This document shows, in pieces, positions 8,249 through 16,363 of a stretch of DNA of 64,000 bases. The stretch is from positions 62,001-126,000 of the forward strand of contig NZ_JARVSD010000019.1 in NCBI RefSeq assembly GCF_030209445.1. The letters are read 5' to 3'. The first letter of the stretch is position 1; each line of letters opens with the position of its first letter. A model generated the notes under the pieces. It was given only the letters and a program-made list of their open reading frames with translations. It was not told the DNA's origin and made no database searches. This DNA comes from Promicromonospora sp. MEB111 (GTDB lineage: Bacteria; Actinomycetota; Actinomycetes; Actinomycetales; Cellulomonadaceae). Both the position numbers and the translations under genes were made by a program.

Positions 8249-8285
8249 CGGCCGTCGTTCCTGGCGGCCGTCTACCGGCGAGCGG

Positions 8286-8894
8286 TCACAGCTGGGCGGC
8301 CAGCAGGCGCCCGTCGACCGCCGTCTGGCCGGCGCTCGGGCTGCCACCACCGATGTTGACGTCCATGCAGGCGTAGAACGCCATGGCGGTGTCGTACACG
8401 TTCCACCGGGCGAGGATCGTGTGGTTGCCGCTCGGCAGGCCCGTGAGGGTGTGCGTGACGGTCGCGGGCGGTGTGGCCCCGTTGTCGTTCACCGTCTTGA
8501 AGAGCTGGCCGTCCACGAAGTACTCCCAGCTGGCCGTCCGGTGGAAGGCCGTCAGGGTCCACCGGAAGGTGTGCGTGCTGCTGATGCTGGTACGGGGCCA
8601 GGCAAGGGAGCTGTTGTCCAGCGTGGTGAAGCGGCTGCCGCCCGAACAGAGCTTCGACCCCTTCGGTGCCTCCACGCTCTGCGGCTCCCATTCGACGCCG
8701 TTGCAGGACCAGCTCACGGTCCGCTTGGCGCAGTGGTCCTGTCGGCTCGGTGGCGAGACGACCCAGCCGTGGGCCTCGGCCCTGGGGGTCAGGGCGTTCG
8801 GTGTGGCGACCAGCGCCGTCAGGGTCAGGGCCAGGACGGCGAGGACGCCGAGCAGGACTCTGACGACGGGTGTCTGCGGTGCGGTGACTCTCAT
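8286..8894 (-). CDS. Secreted AA10 lytic polysaccharide monooxygenase (copy 2)
   Basis: 202 residues, single AA10 domain. The signal peptide ends RAEA, exposing His42 (HGWVV); His118 in TAFHRTASWEYF completes the copper histidine brace. ARWNVYDTAMAFYACMDV carries the axial Phe. Start chosen at ATG 8894 because GAGGTGA lies 6-7 nt upstream; the alternative GTG 8903 would lie within that Shine-Dalgarno. The protein aligns without gaps to copy 1 at the brace residues, so this is a tandem duplication that has diverged (VVSPPSRQDHC against ITSPPSRADHC). Both genes point the same way but each has its own promoter, and a terminator lies between them. Confidence 0.96.
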   Translation of the reverse strand: MRVTAPQTPVVRVLLGVLAVLALTLTALVATPNALTPRAEAHGWVVSPPSRQDHCAKRTVSWSCNGVEWEPQSVEAPKGSKLCSGGSRFTTLDNSSLAWPRTSISSTHTFRWTLTAFHRTASWEYFVDGQLFKTVNDNGATPPATVTHTLTGLPSGNHTILARWNVYDTAMAFYACMDVNIGGGSPSAGQTAVDGRLLAAQL

Positions 8895-8913
8895 GGGGCT
8901 CACCTCGTGATCT

Positions 8914-9023
8914 GTAGTGGGGAACTACGAACTTGGGAACTTCCTGGAGTGCTCCTGAGTGCTCGGGTGCGACAGACACGACGCTAGAAAGGGGGAGGAC
9001 CCGGCGACAAGTAGGGCAACTAC
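8914..9023 (-). promoter_or_regulatory. Promoter of LPMO copy 2 with two GTAG-N5-CTAC-type dyads
   Basis: Minus-strand TTGTCG (9010-9005), 18-bp spacer and TAGCGT (8986-8981) form the promoter, with a leader of about 80 nt. A dyad GTAG-GGCAA-CTAC (9011-9023) abuts the -35 on its upstream side, and a related dyad GTAGT-GGGGA-ACTAC (8914-8928) lies in the leader about 20 nt before the start codon. Possible operator pair. Confidence 0.55.
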
Positions 9024-9061
9024 GTACTCGCGCGGGCCCGAGATCCGCGGATCGGCGCCGG

Positions 9062-9982
9062 TTACGGCGTGCCGAGCACCGCGTCGCAGGCCTGGAGCAG
9101 GCGCTGCCGGAGCGCGCCGGACCGGCGCGCGAAGTCGCGCTGCCGGCGCACGTACTCGGCCTTGCCGTCGGGCGTCTCGATCCGGATGGCGGCCACGCCG
9201 TACTCGGAGACGTCGTACGGGGAGGCCGCCATGTCGGTCCAGCGGATGTCGCGGGCCAGCTCGAACGCGTCGAGCAGCAGGTCGCCGGGCACGGCCGGGC
9301 CGAGCTTGAGGCACCACTTGTAGAGGTCCATGTTGGCGTGCAGGCAGCCCGGCTGCTCCATGCCGACCTGGGCGGCGCGCGTCGGCTGGAGCTGGTTGCG
9401 CGACGTCGCCTCCGGCGTGAAGAACCGGAACGCGTCGAAGTGCGAGCAGCGCACGGGGTTGGCCTCGACCACGGCGTCGGTGCCCTCGTGCCCGAGCCGG
9501 AGCGGCAGCGGGTGCCGCTGGTCGCGGCCCGCCTCGCGGTCGCGGTAGACCATGGCCCACTCGTGCAGCCCGAAGCAGCCGAACGTGCCGGGCCGCGACG
9601 CCGTCGCCGACAGCAGCTCGCGGACGTACCGCACGGTGTCGCCGCGGTCGGCGAGGAACGCGTCGAGGTCGAGCGTCACGGCGCCGTCCGGCCGGGACAC
9701 CCGGTGCCACCGCCAGGCGGTGCGGTCCTCCGGGTCGAGCACGCCCCCGCCGTCGGGCAGCGCGAGGGCGACGCCCGCACCCGGGTGCCAGCGGCGCAGG
9801 TGTGCGACGCGCGTGGGGTAGTACGTGAACAGGAAGTCCTCGATCGCGTGCTTGCGCCCGGCCGCGCGGGCGGCGCGCCAGACCGCGGTGAGCGCGTCCG
9901 CGCGCCCGGCGTGGGCGGCGGCGAGGGGCACCCACTCCTCGGGGAGCAGCGCCGCGGTCGGCCTGCCGAGGACTGTGGTCAC
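9062..9982 (-). CDS. Conserved actinobacterial protein, often labelled 3-methyladenine DNA glycosylase
   Basis: 306 residues, soluble. Contains HAIEDFLFTYYPTRVAHLRRWHPGAG near the N-terminus, LHEWAMVYR in the middle and GCLHANMDLYKWCLKLGP towards the C-terminus, the conserved blocks of an actinobacterial family of this length. Databases commonly call such proteins 3-methyladenine DNA glycosylase, but I see no helix-hairpin-helix glycosylase motif, so function should be considered unknown. The GTG 9982 start follows TACCCT by 6 nt with no Shine-Dalgarno, predicting a leaderless transcript. Divergent from the aldo/keto reductase gene. Confidence 0.8.
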   Translation of the reverse strand: MTTVLGRPTAALLPEEWVPLAAAHAGRADALTAVWRAARAAGRKHAIEDFLFTYYPTRVAHLRRWHPGAGVALALPDGGGVLDPEDRTAWRWHRVSRPDGAVTLDLDAFLADRGDTVRYVRELLSATASRPGTFGCFGLHEWAMVYRDREAGRDQRHPLPLRLGHEGTDAVVEANPVRCSHFDAFRFFTPEATSRNQLQPTRAAQVGMEQPGCLHANMDLYKWCLKLGPAVPGDLLLDAFELARDIRWTDMAASPYDVSEYGVAAIRIETPDGKAEYVRRQRDFARRSGALRQRLLQACDAVLGTP

Positions 9983-10091
9983 CGGTCCAGGGTACGGCGG
10001 CCGCGACACCCGTCCGGGCCCGGCCGGCGGTGCGCGACGGCCCGGGCACCGCGGCTCGGGCCGCGCCGCGCGCGACGCATAGGGTGCGACC

Positions 10092-11054
10092 ATGTCCGAC
10101 CTTCCTCTGCGCCGCCTCGGGCGCTCCGGCCTGTCCGTTCCCGTCGTCGGCCTGGGGTGCAACAACCTCGGCCGCCCCGGCACCGTCACCGAGACCGCGG
10201 AGGGGGCCACGGCCCTGGTCGACGCCGCGGTCGACGCGGGCGTGACCTTCTTCGACACCGCGGACGCCTACGGCGCCCGGCCCGGGCTGTCCGAGGAGCT
10301 CCTCGGCGCCGCGCTCAAGGGGCGCCGCGACGACGTGCTCATCGCCACGAAGTTCGGGCTCGACGTGCACGGCGCGAACGGCCAGGACTTCGGGGCGCGT
10401 GGGTCGCGCCGGTACATCGTGCGGGCGGCCGAGGCGTCGCTGCGCCGGCTGGGCACGGACTGGATCGACCTCTACCAGCTCCACGCGCCCGACCCGGCGA
10501 CCCCGGTCGACGAGACGCTCGCCGCCCTGGACGACCTCGTCCGCTCCGGCAAGGTCCGCTACGTGGGCCACTCGAACTTCCGCGGCTGGCAGGTGGCCGA
10601 CGCCGAGCACGTGGCCCGGGCGGCCGGCGGCACCCGGTTCGTCTCCGCGCAGAACCAGTACTCCCTGCTCAGTCGGGGTCTGGAGCGCGAGGTGCTGCCG
10701 GCCGCGCGGGCCTACGGGATCGGCGTGCTGCCGTTCTTCCCCCTGGCTAACGGTCTGCTCACCGGCAAGTACACGGGCGGCGCCCGGCCGGACGGATCCC
10801 GGCTGGTGGTCCAGAAGCGCGACCTGCTGGAGACCGCCCCGTGGGCGGTGCTCGACCGGTTCGGAGCGTTCTGCCGGGAGCGCGGCGTCGCCGAGACCAC
10901 CGTCGCGTTCTCGTGGCTGCTGTCCCGGCCCGAGGTGTCGTCGGTGATCGCCGGCGCCACCCGGCCCGAGCAGGTGCGCGGCAACGCCCAGGCCTGGACC
11001 TGGACGCCGACGGCGGAGGATCTTGCGGAGCTGGACGAGATCTTCCCGGCCTGA
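10092..11054 (+). CDS. Aldo/keto reductase
   Basis: 320-residue (beta/alpha)8 NADPH-dependent oxidoreductase. FFDTADAYG contains the catalytic Asp and Tyr, IATKFG the catalytic Lys, and YQLHAPD the His, so the tetrad is complete. GHSNFRGW and SVIAGATRPEQVRGN form the usual cofactor-binding end. Length matches the YajO/AKR11-12-type group. TAGGGT ends 6 nt before ATG 10092 and there is no Shine-Dalgarno. The gene is followed after about 15 bp by a long inverted repeat that could end its transcript. Substrate unknown. Confidence 0.93.
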   Translation: MSDLPLRRLGRSGLSVPVVGLGCNNLGRPGTVTETAEGATALVDAAVDAGVTFFDTADAYGARPGLSEELLGAALKGRRDDVLIATKFGLDVHGANGQDFGARGSRRYIVRAAEASLRRLGTDWIDLYQLHAPDPATPVDETLAALDDLVRSGKVRYVGHSNFRGWQVADAEHVARAAGGTRFVSAQNQYSLLSRGLEREVLPAARAYGIGVLPFFPLANGLLTGKYTGGARPDGSRLVVQKRDLLETAPWAVLDRFGAFCRERGVAETTVAFSWLLSRPEVSSVIAGATRPEQVRGNAQAWTWTPTAEDLAELDEIFPA

Positions 11055-11070
11055 CCTGTCAGCCCTCGAG

Positions 11071-11142
11071 CACGTGTCAGACGTACAGGTCACTCGGGTG
11101 TCCTGTACATCTGACACGTGGGGCGCGGTCTGACACGTAGGG
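11071..11142. promoter_or_regulatory. 19-bp inverted repeat plus direct repeat overlapping the PhzF promoter
   Basis: CACGTGTCAGACGTACAGG (11071-11089) is repeated inverted at 11102-11120 with one mismatch and a 12-bp spacer. The half-site TCTGACACGT recurs directly at 11110 and 11129 (13 of 14 positions identical over TCTGACACGTrGGG). The last copy overlaps the predicted PhzF -35 CTGACA (11130-11135), 17 bp before the -10 TAGCGT (11153-11158). It could serve as both terminator of the reductase gene and operator of PhzF. Confidence 0.65.
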
Positions 11143-11165
11143 ACCGGCTGGATAGCGTGGCGGGC

Positions 11166-12047
11166 ATGAGCCACCCGTCGCGTCCGTTCCGTCAGGTCAA
11201 CGTCTTCTCCGCCACCCCGACGGGCGGCAACCCCGTCGCCGTCGTGCACGGGGCCGACGGCCTCACCGACGAGCAGCTGGCCGCCTTCGCCCGGTGGACC
11301 AACCTCTCCGAGACCACGTTCCTGCTCGACCCGACCGAGGCCGGGTGGGACGCCGGCGCCGACTACCGCGTGCGGATCTGGACGCCGGGCGGTGAGCTGC
11401 CGTTCGCCGGTCACCCGACGCTCGGCACCGCGCACGCCTGGCTGGAGGCGGGCGGCGTGCCCCGCGGGCCGGACGTGGTCCAGGAGTGCGGCGTGGGCCT
11501 GGTGCGGGTGCGGCGCGAGGACACGGGCGCGGGGCAGCGCCTCGCGTTCGCCGGTCCGCCCCTGACCCGGTCGGGCGCCGTCGACGACGCCGACGTGGAG
11601 CAGATCGCGCGCTCGCTGCGCCTGGGGGTGTCCGACGTCGTCCGCTCGGCCTGGGTCGACAACGGTCCGGGCTGGGTCGCGGTCCAGCTCCGCGACGCCG
11701 GCACGGTGCTCGGCCTGGAGCCGGACCTCGTGGCGATGGGCGACCTCAAGCTGGGCGTCGTCGGCGAGTACCCGAGCGGTCACGGGAGCGGCGACGCCGA
11801 CGCGCCCGCCGTCGAGGTGCGTGCGTTCGTCCCGTCCATCGGGGTGGGGGAGGACCCGGTGACCGGCAGCCTCAACGCGGGCCTCGGGCAGTGGCTCGCC
11901 GGCGACGTGCTGCCGTCGTCGTACGTCGCGTCGCAGGGGACGGCGCTGGGGCGTGCCGGGCGCGTCCACGTCGAGAAGCTGTCCGACGGCGAGGTGTGGG
12001 TGGGCGGCGACACGTTCACGACGATCGTCGGCGAGGTGACGCTCTAG
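11166..12047 (+). CDS. PhzF-family isomerase/epimerase-fold protein
   Basis: 293 residues with the two-lobed diaminopimelate-epimerase fold. The N-lobe shows VNVFSATPTGGNPVAVV and NLSETTFLL, in which the Glu is the conserved catalytic acid of PhzF; ELPFAGHPTLGTAHAWL is the second signature, and GEDPVTGSLNAGLGQWL the C-lobe one. True phenazine genes are absent around it, so it is a housekeeping or orphan PhzF homologue. TAGCGT ends 7 nt before ATG 11166. A repeat-rich operator-like region lies directly upstream. Confidence 0.93.
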   Translation: MSHPSRPFRQVNVFSATPTGGNPVAVVHGADGLTDEQLAAFARWTNLSETTFLLDPTEAGWDAGADYRVRIWTPGGELPFAGHPTLGTAHAWLEAGGVPRGPDVVQECGVGLVRVRREDTGAGQRLAFAGPPLTRSGAVDDADVEQIARSLRLGVSDVVRSAWVDNGPGWVAVQLRDAGTVLGLEPDLVAMGDLKLGVVGEYPSGHGSGDADAPAVEVRAFVPSIGVGEDPVTGSLNAGLGQWLAGDVLPSSYVASQGTALGRAGRVHVEKLSDGEVWVGGDTFTTIVGEVTL

Positions 12048-12188
12048 CTGTACCCGGCCATGACGTTGGTGACGTTCACCTTGTCACGCAGGGGGTAGAG
12101 CTGGGTCACGACCCCCCGCTCGCTGCAGGGCCGCGCGTGGTTCCCAGAGAGCGCGGCGGCTGCTGCGCCCGGTCGACCATCACATCGG

Positions 12189-13664
12189 TCACTGAGGCGC
12201 GCCGTGCTCCTTCGACGTGCGCATCCGGCGCGCGACGGCCAGGAGGACGGCGCCCGTGCCGAGCAGCGCCGTCGCGAGCAGACCCGGTGTCACCCAGGAA
12301 CTGCCCGTCGCGGCGAGGCCGCCCGACTCGCCCGCGCCGCTGCCCGGGTCGGCCGGTCCCGCGGAAGGTTCGGGACCCGTGGTCGGCGCGCCGGTCGGTG
12401 CGGGTTCCGGTGTCGGCGTGGGCGTGGGGGTCGGGCTGGGTGTGGGCTCGACCGCCTGAATGTCGAGAGACCCCAGCGCCGTGCAGTCGCTGGCCGCTCC
12501 GCTCACCTGAATCTCCTTGGCGCCGGGGGCGACGTCCTCCGGGACGTCCAGGTCGCCCGCGACGTCTCCCGACTCGTCCGCCGTCAGCCAGCCGAGCGGC
12601 GTCGCCTCGGGGTACAGGACCGCGAGGACGTCTTCGCCCGCCTGGAAGCCGGAACCGGTGACCGTGACGGTGCCCCCGCCCGTGAGTGCATCGGGATCTA
12701 CGGCGAGCGGCGCGTCCGGGGTGGCCGTGGGTTCCGGCGCCACCTCCTCGTCGGGGTTCGCCGGGCTCGGGAGCTCGCTGTCGAACACCTCGTAGCCGAT
12801 GTCGGCGAACAGGAACCCGTTCCCGGCCGTCCCCGGAGCGGGCGGAAGCCCCGTGAGATAGCCGACGCCGCTCTCCGAAGGAGCGCTCGTGGTCAGCCGG
12901 AACGTCAGCTCGTCGACCAGCGCGTCGGTGGCGTTGCCAGTGACCCGGAAATAGTTCTCCCAGGTCGTGACGCCCGAGCAGGCCGAGACGAGCTCGCCGT
13001 CCACCAGGATCCGCACGACGTCGCTCGCGTCGGCACGGAACAGGGCAGAGATGTCGATGGTGTGCGGCACCGACGGATCGACGACGGCGAACGTCTCCGA
13101 GCGCCACTGGCTGAGGCCTGCCCCCGTCGCCTCCGGCGGCAGCCAGAAGCTCCCGATCTCGAGCCCGGCGGCCGTGTGCCGCAGGACGATCACGCCTCCG
13201 TACCTGGACGCGGAGTCGATCGGGACCTCGAGCAGCAGACCGTCCTGCACAGCGCCGGTCGCCGATGCCACCGTGTACCGCGCGGCGAACGTGTTGGCCG
13301 TGGCTCCTGCCACTCCCGGCTCTCCCGCGCTGTCGATGATCGGCGACCGGAGAAACCTCGTGCCCGGGATCGTCGCGTTCGAGACCCTCAGGCTCCGTCC
13401 CGCACCCAGGCCGGAGTCGGGAAAGGACGAGTTCTCGACGAGTGCGAGGTCGAAGCCCGTGCCGTTGGCCAGCCACCCGTTCTGTCCGGACGGGCTACCC
13501 GGGCCGATGGTGTACCCCGGGTCGTCGAAATCGATCACGATCGACGGTGCGGCGAACGCCGCGGACCCGATTCCCAGCACCGCGAGAATCCCCACGGCAG
13601 CGCCTGTCGCGACCGCCTGCCATCGTCGGGGGCTGCCGGACAGCTCTCGTCGAACACCAGTCAT
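12189..13664 (-). CDS. Secreted cell-wall-anchored protein with LAATG sorting signal
   Basis: 491 residues. A signal peptide (about 1-38, ending AAFAA) precedes a beta-rich region (40-310) beginning IDFDDPGY that looks like a lectin/laminin-G-like jelly roll (GQNGWLANGTGFD, RSLRVSNA). An Ig-like or IPT segment (about 330-415, VTVTGSGFQAGEDV) follows. Then comes a wall-spanning Pro/Thr-rich stretch, LAATG, a hydrophobic helix and the tail RRMRTSKE. LAxTG is the motif recognised by class E sortases in actinobacteria. No catalytic residues are evident; probably adhesion or polysaccharide binding. The first ATG after the signal-peptide context is 13664. No sortase gene lies in this window. Confidence 0.85.
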   Translation of the reverse strand: MTGVRRELSGSPRRWQAVATGAAVGILAVLGIGSAAFAAPSIVIDFDDPGYTIGPGSPSGQNGWLANGTGFDLALVENSSFPDSGLGAGRSLRVSNATIPGTRFLRSPIIDSAGEPGVAGATANTFAARYTVASATGAVQDGLLLEVPIDSASRYGGVIVLRHTAAGLEIGSFWLPPEATGAGLSQWRSETFAVVDPSVPHTIDISALFRADASDVVRILVDGELVSACSGVTTWENYFRVTGNATDALVDELTFRLTTSAPSESGVGYLTGLPPAPGTAGNGFLFADIGYEVFDSELPSPANPDEEVAPEPTATPDAPLAVDPDALTGGGTVTVTGSGFQAGEDVLAVLYPEATPLGWLTADESGDVAGDLDVPEDVAPGAKEIQVSGAASDCTALGSLDIQAVEPTPSPTPTPTPTPEPAPTGAPTTGPEPSAGPADPGSGAGESGGLAATGSSWVTPGLLATALLGTGAVLLAVARRMRTSKEHGAPQ

Positions 13665-13892
13665 GAGGGGACCACCCGTCGAGGTCGTTGACGCGAGCGG
13701 AACATGCCCGCGGGCTGGAGCCGCCGATTCAAAATAGCCCGGTGTCCGAGGTCCCGCGATCGGTACGGACTCAAAGGAACCGCCGCAGGGACGCCCGCAC
13801 GACAGGTTCGGGTCCAGACACCACCTCAGCACTGTGCACTTGTAAGTTATGTGACAGACGATCCTCCAGCGGTCGGGCGTCCGGTCCGGGCG

Positions 13893-15173
13893 CTACGGGA
13901 ACGACTTCCGGGCGACCCACCCGAACAGGCGCTCCAGCGGGCCGCGGCCCAGCAGAGCCCGCCACAGCGTCGCCACGACGAGGGTGACGAGCACCATCCA
14001 GCCCAGCGGCGTGTTGGTCGCGGGGTCGAGGAGGTCCCAGTAGGTGCGGGTCCACCACCAGATGGTGACGATCTGCAGGGAGTAGACGGTCAGGGCCAGC
14101 GCGCCGACGGCGGCCAGCGGCGTCACGAACGCCAGCACGACGACGCGAGCGGCCTGCAGGACGCCGCCTGTCTGCGCTCCGTCCCGTGCCGCCGCGTTGT
14201 CCCCGGCCCCCGCGACGGCCCCGGCCGACCAGCCGTCCCGCGCCACCCCGCCGAGCAGCAGGCACAGCCCGAGCACGCCGAGCGCGAACCCGCCGGAGCC
14301 GAGCGCCTCGAACATCGTGTCGTCGTGCGGCCCCTCCAGGTACAGCCCGGACACGGGCGGCCAGGGGTCCGACCAGGCGGGCGGGGATGCCGCGAACTCC
14401 GACGACGTCACGGTGACCTGCCCCTCGATCGCGGTGAGACCCCCGGCGTCGGCCACCAGGACCGCCGAGGCGACCGCCGTCAGGGCGGCCACCCCGAACC
14501 CGCCCGCCACCAGGCCCAGGTGCACCGTGGGCGACCGCAGGTCGCAGCGCCCCAGCGCGAGCCCGGCGAGCACGTACGCCATCCAGACCAGGGCGGGGTA
14601 GTGGCCCGTGAGGAGAAAGTCGGTGGCCGCGCCGGAACCGTCGTGCGGCGCTCGCAGGCCGGCGCGGGCCAGCGCCTCCGGCCCGTAGTAGACGAGGACC
14701 GGACCCACCACCGCGACCAGCACGGCGATCGCCGCCAGCCGCCCCGGCGGCACGCGCAGGAACGGCAGCGCCAGCACGAAGTAGGCGGCGTAGAAGCCCA
14801 GGATGAGCAGCACGCGGGTGCCGAACAGGTCGAGCACCGCGACCAGGGCCAGGAGCAGCACGACGCGCACGAGGATCCGGGCGCGGGCCGTGCGCATCCG
14901 CTCGCCGGTGAACGGTGTGGAACCGCCCGTGACCAGGGCCAGGGACAGGCCGGCGACCGTCGCGAACAGGATCGACGACCGCCCGTGCGCGAGGCTCAGC
15001 CAGCCCTCGAACGTGCCGAGATCGTCCGAGGTGACGCCCACGTGCGCCGTGAACATGCCGAGCACCGCGACGCCCCGCGCGATGTCGGCGCCGAGCACGC
15101 GGCCCGGGCCGCCGAGCAGGTGGTCGCGGAGGGTGCTCCGCACGCGGGAGGACGGCTGGGCAAGCGTGGACAT
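13893..15173 (-). CDS. DUF418/heparan-glucosaminide-acetyltransferase-like membrane protein
   Basis: 426 residues with about ten membrane helices. The N-terminal signature LGADIARGVAVLGMFTAHVG, followed by LAHGRSSILFATVAG, matches the DUF418/DUF1624 acyltransferase-like superfamily, and the C-terminal ALALTVYSLQI block resembles DUF418. Predicted to move acyl groups onto extracytoplasmic substrates by analogy, but activity is unproven. ATG 15173 follows an AAGGAT box by 6 nt. Divergent from the methyltransferase gene with 125 bp between starts. The 228 bp between its stop and the LAATG gene start show no further feature. Confidence 0.82.
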   Translation of the reverse strand: MSTLAQPSSRVRSTLRDHLLGGPGRVLGADIARGVAVLGMFTAHVGVTSDDLGTFEGWLSLAHGRSSILFATVAGLSLALVTGGSTPFTGERMRTARARILVRVVLLLALVAVLDLFGTRVLLILGFYAAYFVLALPFLRVPPGRLAAIAVLVAVVGPVLVYYGPEALARAGLRAPHDGSGAATDFLLTGHYPALVWMAYVLAGLALGRCDLRSPTVHLGLVAGGFGVAALTAVASAVLVADAGGLTAIEGQVTVTSSEFAASPPAWSDPWPPVSGLYLEGPHDDTMFEALGSGGFALGVLGLCLLLGGVARDGWSAGAVAGAGDNAAARDGAQTGGVLQAARVVVLAFVTPLAAVGALALTVYSLQIVTIWWWTRTYWDLLDPATNTPLGWMVLVTLVVATLWRALLGRGPLERLFGWVARKSFP

Positions 15174-15298
15174 GCGCGCATCCTTGCGCGTCGCGCGGAC
15201 CGGCGCGCGGGGGCCACGCCGGGTGATCAGCTGGACAACCGTCCCGAAGGATGAGAACGCGGATGTGCACGCCCGTGCGGCGCACATACAGTGCGGCC

Positions 15299-16363
15299 AT
15301 GACCGGCAGCGCCAACGAGCACGACTCGGCCCGCATCGACCCGTCCGTCCCGACGCCCAGCCACGAGCTCGGCAACCGGTTCGGCGGCCGATTCGGCGAT
15401 CCCGCCAACGACGGCAGCGGCGGCCCCGCCCGCGACCGGACGACGCCCGCGGGCACCGACCCCATCGACGCGGTCGACGCCCCCAGCAGCCTGACGAGCC
15501 TGACCCGCGGTGCGGAGAGCCCCGACAACCCGGGCGCGGGGACCGACCTGACCAAGGAGTCCGAGTCCTACACGCACGGGCACCACGAGTCGGTGCTGCG
15601 CTCGCACCGGCGCCGGACGGCGGCGAACTCCGCCGCGTTCCTGCTGCCGCACCTGCTCTCCGACATGACGCTGCTCGACGTGGGCTGCGGCCCCGGCACC
15701 GTCACCGTCGACTTCGCCGAGCGGCTGACACAGGGCAGCGTCGTCGGCGTCGACGCCTCCGACGACGTGCTGGAGTCGGCCCGCGGCCTCGCCGACGCGC
15801 ACGGCACCAAGAACATCAGCTTCGAGCACGCCAACGCCTATGAGCTGCCCTTCGAGGACGACTCGTTCGACGTCGTCTTCGCCCACCAGCTCCTGCAGCA
15901 CCTCTCCGACCCGGTCGCGGCCCTGCGCGAGATGAGGCGCGTGGCCAAGCCGGGCGGGTTCGTCGCGGTGCGCGACGCCGACTACGAGGCCATGACCTGG
16001 TACCCGGAGTCCGCGGAGCTCACCGAGTGGAACATGCTCTACCACGAGGTCACGCACACCTACGGCTTCGAGCCCGACGCCGGGCGCCGGCTCGCCTCGT
16101 GGGTGCGGGACGCCGGTTTCGACCCCGCCACGATCGAGCCCGGAGCGAGCGTCTGGTGCTACGCCACCCCCGACGACCGCACCTGGTGGGGCGGGCTGTG
16201 GGCCGAGCGCTGCACCGAGTCGAACTTCGCCGTGCAGGCCAAGGACTCGGCGCTCGCGGACGACGTGGCCCTCGAACAGCTCGCCCAGGGCTGGCGCGAG
16301 TGGGCCGCGGCACCGGACGGCTGGTTCGCGGTGCTCAACGGCGAGGTCCTGGCGCGCGCCTGA
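15299..16363 (+). CDS. Class I SAM-dependent methyltransferase with disordered N-terminus
   Basis: 354 residues. The first 90 or so are Gly/Asp/Pro-rich and likely disordered. From about residue 120 a Rossmann methyltransferase begins with motif I LLDVGCGPGTVTVDF, acidic loop VVGVDAS, and motif IV FDVVFAHQLLQHL, followed by REMRRVAKPGG, a UbiE/Methyltransf_11 pattern. TACAGT (15287-15292) ends 6 nt before ATG 15299 with no Shine-Dalgarno, indicating leaderless initiation. The last 29 bp overlap the end of the convergent serine hydrolase. Substrate unknown. Confidence 0.9.
   Translation: MTGSANEHDSARIDPSVPTPSHELGNRFGGRFGDPANDGSGGPARDRTTPAGTDPIDAVDAPSSLTSLTRGAESPDNPGAGTDLTKESESYTHGHHESVLRSHRRRTAANSAAFLLPHLLSDMTLLDVGCGPGTVTVDFAERLTQGSVVGVDASDDVLESARGLADAHGTKNISFEHANAYELPFEDDSFDVVFAHQLLQHLSDPVAALREMRRVAKPGGFVAVRDADYEAMTWYPESAELTEWNMLYHEVTHTYGFEPDAGRRLASWVRDAGFDPATIEPGASVWCYATPDDRTWWGGLWAERCTESNFAVQAKDSALADDVALEQLAQGWREWAAAPDGWFAVLNGEVLARA

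Noticed and set aside
9062-9982. Annotating this gene as 3-methyladenine DNA glycosylase
   Set aside because: The common database label is not supported by visible glycosylase motifs; kept as conserved protein of unknown function.
12048-12180. Short minus-strand reading after PhzF ending VVTQLYPLRDKVNVTNVMAG
   Set aside because: Protein-like for about 30 residues but no start codon or homologue I can name; could be a decayed C-terminus or chance. Not annotated.
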